This document shows, one piece after another, positions 57,539 to 64,000 of a DNA stretch of 64,000 nt (positions within the stretch are counted from its first letter, which is position 1; every line of letters starts with the position of its first letter). The DNA comes from JALZAI01 sp038212215. Its GTDB lineage: Bacteria; Actinomycetota; Actinomycetes; Mycobacteriales; Jatrophihabitantaceae. Made by a program: the position numbers and the translations under genes. The stretch spans positions 24,027 through 88,026 of the forward strand of contig JBBQUT010000017.1 of assembly GCA_038212215.1 (NCBI GenBank), read 5' to 3'. The notes beneath the pieces are model-generated. The model was not told the DNA's origin. It saw only the letters and a list, made by a program, of their open reading frames with translations, and ran no database searches.

Positions 57539-59197
57539 ATGAGCAAACCGACGATTCTGACCGTCGATGACGACCCCGCGGTTGCTGCAGCGATTAGCCG
57601 GGACCTCCGCAGGCGCTACGGCAGCGACTATCGCATCGTGCGGACGACATCGGGTGCCGAGGCGCTGGATGTACTGAAGAGACTTGCCCTGCGCGCCCAG
57701 GTGGTGGCGTTGATCGCCTCCGATCAGCGGATGCCCGGGATGACGGGCATCGAGATGCTTGGGCAAGCCGGTACCCATGCGCCCGGCGCAAAGATGCTGT
57801 TGCTCACGGCGTACGCCGATACTGACGTTGCCATTGAGGCGATTAACGATATTGGCCTGGACTATTACCTGCTCAAACCGTGGGATCCTCCCGAGGAACG
57901 GCTGTACCCCGTCATCGACGACCTGCTCGCCGACTGGCGGCACGCCAATCCTGATCACAATTTCGACGTGCGGGTGATCGGCCACCGGTGGTCAGACCGC
58001 AGCTATGAGATCAAGACGTTTCTGGCGCGCAACCACGTGCCCTACCGCTGGTATGACATCGAGCGCGACTCCGAGGCCCAGCGGTTGCGCGATCTCGCCG
58101 ACGCAACCTCGGTCGACCTACCTCTCGTGCTGGTGCCTGACGGCGAGGTTCTCCGCGCGCCATCGACCATCGATCTCGCGGGCGCGCTCGGGCTGCGCAC
58201 TAGCGCGCTGCAGCCGCTTTACGACGTGTGCATCGTGGGTGGTGGCCCGGCTGGCCTCGCCGCCGCGGTGTACGCAGGGTCAGAGGGCCTGAGCACGATC
58301 ATTGTGGAGCGTGAGGCGCCCGGCGGCCAGGCTGGTCAGAGCGCGGCGATCGAGAACTATCTCGGGTTCCCGAAGGGGCTCACCGGCTCCGACCTGACGC
58401 AGCGTGCTATCGCTCAGGTGTCTCGCTTCGGTGCCGAAATGGTTCTCGCCCGTGATGTCGTCGGCTTTGAGACCCGGGGGCCCGTGCAGGCGCTGATTTT
58501 GGACGGCACGGGGGAGATCGAGGCACGTGCGCTGATCGTGGCGACGGGGGTGTCCTACCGGCGCCTGCAGGCAGCAGGGCTGGAGGAGCTCACCGGTCGG
58601 GGGGTGTACTACGGCGCGGACGCCAGCGAGGCCCGTCAGTGTCAGGACGACGACGTGTACATCGTCGGAGCCGCCAACTCCGCCGGCCAGGCCGCGCTCA
58701 ACCTCTCCCGCTTCGCTAAGCGCGTGGTGCTGGTCGTTCGAGCCGCGACGCTTAAGGACACTATGTCCCAGTACCTAGAACAGCGAATCAATTCCGCACC
58801 CAACATTGAGGTGCGGTACCGCAGCGAGGTGGCGGCTTGTCGAGGTGACGGCCACCTCGAGGCCCTCACCCTCACCGATCGGGACTCAGGAGCCACGGAG
58901 GAAGTGGCATCGAGTTGGCTGTTCGTGTTCATCGGCGCCTCGCCCCGTACCGAATGGCTCGGCCCCGACATCGTCCGCGACGACAACGGGTTCGTGGTGA
59001 CAGGTCAAGACCTGCTGAGTTCCGCGCACGCCCAGCGGTGGCCGCTGCCCCGGGCGCCTTTCGCGCTCGAGACGAGCGTGCCCGGCGTGTTCGCTGCCGG
59101 CGACGTGCGCCTCGACTCGATGAAGCGAGTCGCGTCTGCCGTAGGAGAAGGTGCGATGTCGGTCTACCTGGTGCACCGCTACCTGGCCACGGTCTGA
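57539..59197 (+). CDS. Receiver / glutaredoxin-like / FAD-dependent pyridine-nucleotide oxidoreductase fusion
   Basis: 552 residues, three parts. Residues 1-140 are a receiver (ILTVDDDPAVAAAI, phospho-Asp in SDQRMPGMTG, Lys in LLKPWDP). Residues 145-215 have a glutaredoxin-like fold but the active CxxC is replaced by SDRS (GHRWSDRSYEIKTFL). Residues 220-550 are TrxR-like FAD/NAD domains (DVCIVGGGPAGLAAAVYAGSEG, EREAPGGQAGQSAAIENYLGFP, IVGAANSAGQAALNL, GVFAAGDVR) but the TrxR CxxC is missing (GADASEARQC). So the flavin cannot use a standard disulfide. The start of its partner kinase overlaps its stop by 1 nt. Confidence 0.82.
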   Translation: MSKPTILTVDDDPAVAAAISRDLRRRYGSDYRIVRTTSGAEALDVLKRLALRAQVVALIASDQRMPGMTGIEMLGQAGTHAPGAKMLLLTAYADTDVAIEAINDIGLDYYLLKPWDPPEERLYPVIDDLLADWRHANPDHNFDVRVIGHRWSDRSYEIKTFLARNHVPYRWYDIERDSEAQRLRDLADATSVDLPLVLVPDGEVLRAPSTIDLAGALGLRTSALQPLYDVCIVGGGPAGLAAAVYAGSEGLSTIIVEREAPGGQAGQSAAIENYLGFPKGLTGSDLTQRAIAQVSRFGAEMVLARDVVGFETRGPVQALILDGTGEIEARALIVATGVSYRRLQAAGLEELTGRGVYYGADASEARQCQDDDVYIVGAANSAGQAALNLSRFAKRVVLVVRAATLKDTMSQYLEQRINSAPNIEVRYRSEVAACRGDGHLEALTLTDRDSGATEEVASSWLFVFIGASPRTEWLGPDIVRDDNGFVVTGQDLLSSAHAQRWPLPRAPFALETSVPGVFAAGDVRLDSMKRVASAVGEGAMSVYLVHRYLATV

Positions 59198-60588
59198 TGC
59201 GCGTCGATGAGCTCCGCTCGCTCGGCCTTTTCGAGGGTCTGACCGACGGGCAGCTCGCGGAGCTGAACGCGGCCGGCGACGAAGTGCGCATCCATCCTGG
59301 CGTCGAGCTTTTCCGCGAGGGTGAGCACGCGGACTTCTGGTGGGTGCTCATCGACGGTGCCATCGACCTCATGCGCCACATCGGGCGCGAAGACACCGTA
59401 CTGGGGAGGATGGACACACCGGGGCGCTGGGCGGGCGGGTTCCGCGCCTGGGACGAACACGGCGTCTATCTCGCGACCGGCAGGGGGGTGGCCGAGGGTC
59501 GAATGCTCCGCGTGCCGGCCGCGGCGCTGCGGGAGCGGTCAGACGCTTGGTTCCCGTTCGCTGGGCACCTCATCAAGGGGGTGTACGGGACCGCGCGCAG
59601 CATCGAGGCGACGGCGCGCCAGCGTGAGTCCCTCGTCACCCTTGGCACGCTCGCCGCGGGCCTCGCGCATGAGATCAACAACCCCGCAGCCGCCGCGACC
59701 CGGGCAGTCGACGCCCTCGAGGACGCGTGCCGCACCCTGCTCTCCTCACTCGCCCGCCTCGCCCAAAATGAGATCTCGGCTCACCAATTCGGCGCGCTCG
59801 ACGCGCTGCGCCGTGAGATCGAACCCCGGGCAATCGCGCTGGACCCGCTAGCCCTCGCCGACCACGAAGATGCCCTGTCCTTGTGGCTCACCCGCCACGG
59901 CGTCGAGCGCGAATGGATGATTGCCCCACCGCTTGCTGCCGCCGGGGTAGACCTCGCCTGGTGCGAGCGGGCGGCGGCGGTGCTCGCCGGATCGGCGCTG
60001 GAGCCGGGCCTGGAATGGGTAGCGAGCACATTCTCGGCGGCAACATTGCTTACGGAGGTGAAGGAGTCGACCCAACGCGTCTCCGATCTGGTCGCCGCCG
60101 TCAGGTCGTACTCGCAGATGGACCGCGCGTCGAGGCAGCACATCGATGTCACGGACGGGCTCGAAAGCACCTTGGTGATGCTCGGACACAAGTTGCGCGA
60201 CGGTGTCACGATCGTGCGTGACTACGGCTCCGACGTCCCCCGGATCGACGCCTACCCAGGCGAACTCAACCAGGTGTGGACCAACCTCATCGACAACGCC
60301 ATTGATGCGATGGACGGCTCGGGCACGCTGCGCGTGGCGACGCACGCGGCGGGCGACGCGGTGGTGGTCGAGATCTGCGACACCGGTGTCGGCATGTCAC
60401 CTTCAGTGGCAGCCCGGGCGTTCGAAGCGTTCTACACGTCAAAGGACGTCGGCAAGGGCACCGGTCTCGGCCTCGACATCGCCCGACGCATCGTCGTCGA
60501 ACGCCACGCAGGCACGATCACCATCGAATCCCAACCGGGAAACACCGTTTTACGGGTCCGCATCCCCATCCAGTCCGCCGAGAGGTAA
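59197..60588 (+). CDS. Cyclic-nucleotide-domain sensor histidine kinase
   Basis: 463 residues. N-terminal cNMP-binding-type domain (LFEGLTDGQLAELNAAG, GVELFREGEHADFWWVLIDGAIDLMR), a helical linker, then a HisKA/HATPase: H-box TLAAGLAHEINNPAAAATRAVDAL, N-box TNLIDNAIDAMDG, G1 DTGVGM, G2 GKGTGLGLDIARR. No membrane span, so it is cytoplasmic. The cNMP pocket signature RTA/PT is not clear, so ligand binding is uncertain. TGATG junction with the receiver/flavoprotein gene; the two should form a redox-linked two-component pair. Confidence 0.88.
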   Translation: MRVDELRSLGLFEGLTDGQLAELNAAGDEVRIHPGVELFREGEHADFWWVLIDGAIDLMRHIGREDTVLGRMDTPGRWAGGFRAWDEHGVYLATGRGVAEGRMLRVPAAALRERSDAWFPFAGHLIKGVYGTARSIEATARQRESLVTLGTLAAGLAHEINNPAAAATRAVDALEDACRTLLSSLARLAQNEISAHQFGALDALRREIEPRAIALDPLALADHEDALSLWLTRHGVEREWMIAPPLAAAGVDLAWCERAAAVLAGSALEPGLEWVASTFSAATLLTEVKESTQRVSDLVAAVRSYSQMDRASRQHIDVTDGLESTLVMLGHKLRDGVTIVRDYGSDVPRIDAYPGELNQVWTNLIDNAIDAMDGSGTLRVATHAAGDAVVVEICDTGVGMSPSVAARAFEAFYTSKDVGKGTGLGLDIARRIVVERHAGTITIESQPGNTVLRVRIPIQSAER

Positions 60589-60599
60589 TTCCGGTGATC

Positions 60600-61130
60600 C
60601 GGAACCGCGGAAGTTTCCAAGTCCGGACGCACGTTCTATGACGTCGGTGTTGCGGTTCAGCGCCCTGCGACCGGTGCGGCCGTTGCCGTCGAGGAACGGA
60701 TGAACCTTCTCGAGACGGTGTGGATGCCGGCAAGTTCCAGGGGTAGCTCGCGGGCGCGCTGATCTGCGCGGTGAGGGTGTTCGCGTCTTCGGCCCAGCTC
60801 GGGAGCTGGGCTGCGACGTCGGCCCATTTCGGTCGGGCGCATCTCGCCGGCGAAGGGATGGATGTCGCATTCGCGGACTCCGCCGGGTGCCTCGGCCGCG
60901 CTTGGCGTCCGGGTGGGGCGACCTCCCAGACCGGCGCCATCGCCCGTCGGTGGATCTCATGCACACCGTTGACGGTGATCAGGTGATCGGCGGCCTTGGG
61001 CCGCTGCCGCTGGCTTGGGCGTAGACCAACCCGGCGGCGTCACTGCACGTCCACAGTTGATACAGCACGCTGGTGCCGGACCGCCGCGCATCGGTGTATA
61101 GCACACCGACACCGATTCCTCGTAGCTACG
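60600..61130 (-). pseudogene. Decayed Fic-domain gene
   Basis: Fragments in three minus-strand frames. KVHPFLDGNGRTGRRALNRN (about 60660-60715) is the complete Fic active-site motif (HPFxxGNGR). Upstream in other frames are IHPFAGEMRPTEM, ADVAAQLPSWAEDANTL and VNGVHEIHRRAMAPVWEVAPP, also Fic-like. At least two frame changes separate them, and the C-terminus is lost. Once an AMPylating toxin or its relative, now broken. Confidence 0.7.
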
Positions 61131-61132
61131 GC

Positions 61133-61213
61133 ATGGCAAGCTGCGTGCTCATCGGGGACGAGACACTGAAGCCGCTGACCGTCGCTGAGCTCGCCAAGCA
61201 CGTCAGGAGCTAG
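61133..61213 (+). CDS. 26-residue ORF beside the Fic relic
   Basis: Peptide MASCVLIGDETLKPLTVAEL, AKHVRS. Only a fragment of something longer; TVAELAKHVRS may be an antitoxin-like helix. No ribosome site. Kept because of its position by a decayed toxin-like gene. Confidence 0.25.
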   Translation: MASCVLIGDETLKPLTVAELAKHVRS

Positions 61214-61300
61214 CGTCGCGCTAGGTAAGTAGCTTTACCTCGTGAGATCATGATGTATGGCGTTGACTCCCTTTACAGGATCAGGAATTCATTCCCGCTT

Positions 61301-61329
61301 TTATTCACGCAATGTTATTGTGTGAATAA
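61301..61329. repeat. AT-rich 13-bp inverted repeat
   Basis: TTATTCACGCAAT and ATTGTGTGAATAA flank GTT, one mismatch. It is unusual AT-rich DNA in this window (61240-61345), suggesting foreign origin. A dyad of this form can be an operator, a replication/recombination site or a hairpin. The rest of 61214-61514 shows no convincing gene. Confidence 0.6.
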
Positions 61330-61514
61330 TAGGGATAACCGCTCGGAAGACGTGCGCCCGACGTTGGTCCTGCCTGAGCGGTTGCGAACGAAAACATTGA
61401 CTGAACGCCTCAACGTTGAGGTCGCGCAAAGTCGACTACCCACCCGGCCCGTAATCCTTGCGGTGCCGTTTTTTTGTCGCGGAAAGCGACAACACGCCGA
61501 CGCCGGTACCCGGA

Positions 61515-63461
61515 CTAGGCGGAACAAGCTGTGCTAGCTGGGTGGCTCGGTGTAGGCCGGGCCGGGCGTGACCGGACGGGTTGCAGGATTAGGCGGTCCA
61601 ATGTCTCGGCGTCGAGGGGTTTGGCGAGCAAGAAGCCTTGGACTTCATCAACACCTTGACGGCGGACGTGGTCGAGTTGCTGGGGGGTTTCCACGCCTTC
61701 GGCGACGGTGCTCACGCCGAGGTCGTTGCCGAGTTGGACGAGGGTCCGGATGATCGCGTCCGAGTCGCGGGTGCGACTGATGGCGTCGATGAAGGTGCGG
61801 TCGATTTTGAGGCTGTCCACGGGGAAATGTTGCAGGTACGCCAGGCTGGAGTAGCCGGTTCCGAAGTCGTCAAGAGCGATGTGCACACCGAGTTCCTTGA
61901 GTTGGTTCAGGCGCCCGGCGATAGCGTCTAGGTCGTGCATGAGTGCAGTTTCGGTGATTTCGAGGGTCAGCGCGGTGGCCGGCATGCCACTGGCGGTGAG
62001 CGCGTCGCGGACGGCGTCGATGATGCTGTCGGCTTCGAGTTGACGGGCGGAGACGTTGACGGAAACGCTCAGGTCACTACCGGCGGTTCTCCATTGCGCC
62101 ATTTGCGCGCATGCCTGGACGAGGACCCAGCGACCGACCTCGATGATCTCGCCGCTGGATTCCAGTGCGGCGAGGAACTCCTGCGGTGCCAGCTCACCTC
62201 GGGTCGGGTGTTGCCAGCGAATGAGTGCTTCCACGCCGACGAGAGTGAGATCATCGAGGTTATAGATCGGCTGGTAGACGAGGCGGAACTGCTCCTTCTC
62301 GCGGGCAGCGCGCAGCTCGGTGTCGAGCACGCTTCCGGGCCGTTGTTCCTGACGCAGGTCGGGGCGGAAGACTTCGTAGCGGTCTTTGCCGGCGGTCTTG
62401 GCGTGGTAGAGGGCAATGTCGGCAGCGCGGATGAGCTCGGCGCCGCCCTCGCCGCGACCGAGCGCGATGCCGACGCTGGCGGTCACCGTCATCGTGACAG
62501 GCCTCGTACGCGAATCGGTGTCGGGGTCCGAGGCCAGGGTAAAGGGTTGACGCAGCACGTCGAGCACCCGCTGGGCGAGCAGTTCAGCGGCCTGGGGGCT
62601 CGACGAGCAGTCCAGCACCACGACGAACTCGTCGCCGCCGAGACGGCCCGCGGTGTCCACTTCACGTAGTGTGCTGCTCAGACGAGCCGCGACCGCCTGC
62701 AGCAAGGTGTCACCTGCCTGGTGGCCGAGGGTGTCATTGACCTCTTTGAATCCGTCGAGATCGAGGAACAGCACCGCGCACTGGCCACCGTCGCGACGCA
62801 CCCGAGCCAGGATCTGTTCGAGGCGGTCCAGGATCAACGCTCGGTTGGCCAGCCCAGTCAGCCCGTCATGCAATGCCAGATACCGCAGCTCAGCGGATTT
62901 CTCGGTGACGACGGCGAGTGTCACGCGCTGGTCGGCCACCAACCGGCGGATGCCGGGCAGCAGCACCAGCGCGACAGCGAGCAACACCACCACGCGCAGC
63001 ACGTCATCGGCTGGCGGCAGCGGAACCATCTCCGCGCTCAGCAACGCAGCGGCGACCGCGATTGCGATGTATAGGTACTGCCGCAACTCATACAGCGCGA
63101 ACCAGATCAGCGGCACGAGGATCAACCCGAGCAGATGGGAGTTCACTCCTTTGTCGGTGCGCATATACCCGGCGATCAGCAACAGCGCTGCTAACCCCAT
63201 CGCGGCCTGCGTCCATCGAGGATAACGGCGCCACGGCAGCCACAGCATCGCAGCCATCGCTAGCGCCGCGGCGCTGATATAGAAGACGGTGGACGCGGTG
63301 TTCACTCCGGGATTGAACGGCAGTGACGCTACAGTCATCGCGACAACAACGAAGAACGGCGCAAGACGTCTGCCGCTGCCCGGGGCGGCCAACGGACCTA
63401 ACTCCGAGAGCGCATCGGCGCGCTCAGTTACCGCGGGATGATCGCGGGGGGACCAACTCAT
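61515..63461 (-). CDS. Diguanylate cyclase/phosphodiesterase (GGDEF-EAL) with membrane sensor
   Basis: 648 residues from ATG 63461. About six membrane helices (25-190) form the sensor. The GGDEF motif is intact (GRLGGDEFVVVLD) with DGLTGLANR upstream; the EAL domain has GVEALIRW, NVSARQL, EITETALM, DDFGTGYSSLAYL, KIDRTFI and VAEGVET. Both activities may work. Makes and breaks cyclic di-GMP. A stretch of upstream frame is not coding-like. Confidence 0.93.
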   Translation of the reverse strand: MSWSPRDHPAVTERADALSELGPLAAPGSGRRLAPFFVVVAMTVASLPFNPGVNTASTVFYISAAALAMAAMLWLPWRRYPRWTQAAMGLAALLLIAGYMRTDKGVNSHLLGLILVPLIWFALYELRQYLYIAIAVAAALLSAEMVPLPPADDVLRVVVLLAVALVLLPGIRRLVADQRVTLAVVTEKSAELRYLALHDGLTGLANRALILDRLEQILARVRRDGGQCAVLFLDLDGFKEVNDTLGHQAGDTLLQAVAARLSSTLREVDTAGRLGGDEFVVVLDCSSSPQAAELLAQRVLDVLRQPFTLASDPDTDSRTRPVTMTVTASVGIALGRGEGGAELIRAADIALYHAKTAGKDRYEVFRPDLRQEQRPGSVLDTELRAAREKEQFRLVYQPIYNLDDLTLVGVEALIRWQHPTRGELAPQEFLAALESSGEIIEVGRWVLVQACAQMAQWRTAGSDLSVSVNVSARQLEADSIIDAVRDALTASGMPATALTLEITETALMHDLDAIAGRLNQLKELGVHIALDDFGTGYSSLAYLQHFPVDSLKIDRTFIDAISRTRDSDAIIRTLVQLGNDLGVSTVAEGVETPQQLDHVRRQGVDEVQGFLLAKPLDAETLDRLILQPVRSRPARPTPSHPASTACSA

Positions 63462-64000
63462 GACCTCATCGTCGTTCTCCGTGCGTCGCGAATCCAGAGG
63501 ACGAGGTCCTAAACTTGACGTATATCTGACGTCTCGCCACACCGCAGGCGCGACGAAGCAGCCCGCCACACCTGAGTGGCCGGCAGGATGCAGAGGCTCG
63601 CAGCGTCGCCCTTCGCTCAAATCGGTCCCGTTTGGCCGTGCCACCTCGCTTCGCTGGTATGAGTAGCGCACCGCCCGGTCGGGCCGACCCGGCACGCGCG
63701 GTCGCGGCGGCGGACCGCGGCACACCGACCGCTTCGACCGCACCGAACACCGACGCATGGGCAAGCATCGAACCGGCGTGGTTGCGAAGCCATGGTGTGA
63801 ATTTCGGGGCTGTCATACGAACGGTCGTTGCGGGGGGTGCAAAACTATCGGGGATTCACGATTTGTTGCCATGGCGGTCGCGTCGTGTGCTGCGGCGAGC
63901 ATTGGTTCTATGGTTGTGCAGACGGCGATGCGCGGTTTCGTGGTCAGTAATGCGTTCAGCCCGTGTGTGAGCGCCTCGGCAGCGACGGCGCGTGCGGCGA
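63462..64000. other. Right-edge region, possible gene start
   Basis: No firm gene. Short overlapping frames exist on both strands, none with a family motif. A forward frame from ATG 63871 (MAVASCAAASIGSMVVQTAM...) stays open to the edge and might be the 5' end of a gene. The rest is GC-rich and looks non-coding, containing the promoter of the GGDEF-EAL gene. Confidence 0.35.

Noticed and set aside
57539..59197. Plain thioredoxin reductase
   Set aside because: Both CxxC sites are missing and a receiver domain is fused to it.
61250..61537. 95-residue forward ORF in the AT-rich patch
   Set aside because: Starts in AT-rich sequence with mixed composition, overlaps the hairpin and the end of the GGDEF-EAL gene; no motif.
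1..64000. tRNA, rRNA or prophage
   Set aside because: No cloverleaf, rRNA or integrase/phage structural gene was recognised on reading; a tRNA scan was not possible here.

Overview
The window is high-GC DNA from an actinobacterium. The evidence is a mycothiol synthase gene, 4-nt ATGA/GTGA overlaps between many genes, frequent GTG starts, and many starts sitting 5-7 nt behind a TAnnnT -10 box with no room for a Shine-Dalgarno site (leaderless mRNAs). From memory, two blocks follow Mycobacterium tuberculosis gene order: XRE regulator / heparin-binding-haemagglutinin-like / DUF2516, and YgfZ / class IV aminotransferase / nitrobindin / DUF1416 / rhodanese / GlnR / MshD / Pst-PhoU. The genus cannot be fixed from this window. 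A Frankia-, Jatrophihabitans- or Nakamurella-like relative of mycobacteria would fit.

Regions. 0-13 kb: a catabolic island. It holds a hydantoinase A (cut by the left edge), a CaiB-type CoA-transferase, a GntR/FCD repressor with two matching operators, an HMG-CoA-lyase-like enzyme, an SDR, a RidA deaminase, a 2-aminobenzoate-CoA ligase-type enzyme, the two-domain 2-aminobenzoyl-CoA (or salicylyl-CoA) monooxygenase/reductase, a crotonase, a ThDP enzyme and a cyclase/isatin-hydrolase-like enzyme. Together they suggest breakdown of an indole-derived aromatic (indoleacetate, isatin or anthranilate) through CoA thioesters. 13-18 kb: an unknown 490-residue protein, a small zinc-ribbon protein, a secreted nuclease/phosphatase-fold protein and a stand-alone 5' nuclease. 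18-25 kb: the phenylacetate operon paaZABCDE, divergent from paaI-paaR. 25-30 kb: a two-component system and an envelope mannosyltransferase. 30-38 kb: hbhA-like block, a DoxX-Rieske fusion with a b561-like partner, and the Fur/YgfZ/CrcB-CrcB operon. 38-49 kb: nitrobindin, sulfur-transfer genes behind a cysteine-rich leader peptide, glnR, mshD and the phosphate operon pstSCAB-phoU with a PHO box. 49-57 kb: mixed oxidoreductases, a second HMG-CoA lyase and an unusual DNA-binding operon. 57-64 kb: a receiver/flavoprotein fusion with its cNMP-sensor kinase, a broken Fic gene, an AT-rich patch and a GGDEF-EAL protein.

The most striking structure is a set of intergenic repeats that act as tiny cistrons. 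Two unrelated sequence families (A at 24.5 kb; B at 12.0, 12.9, 34.9 and 54.9 kb, with a remnant at 36.9 kb) have full units with the same design: a 24-codon ORF in a 71-bp unit whose start overlaps the preceding stop by 4 nt (ATGA/GTGA) and whose own stop overlaps the next start by 4 nt. Most units carry GGAG or GAGG 7 nt before that next start. Any number of units can therefore sit between two coupled genes without breaking the chain of translation. This resembles the MIRU elements of mycobacteria in concept.
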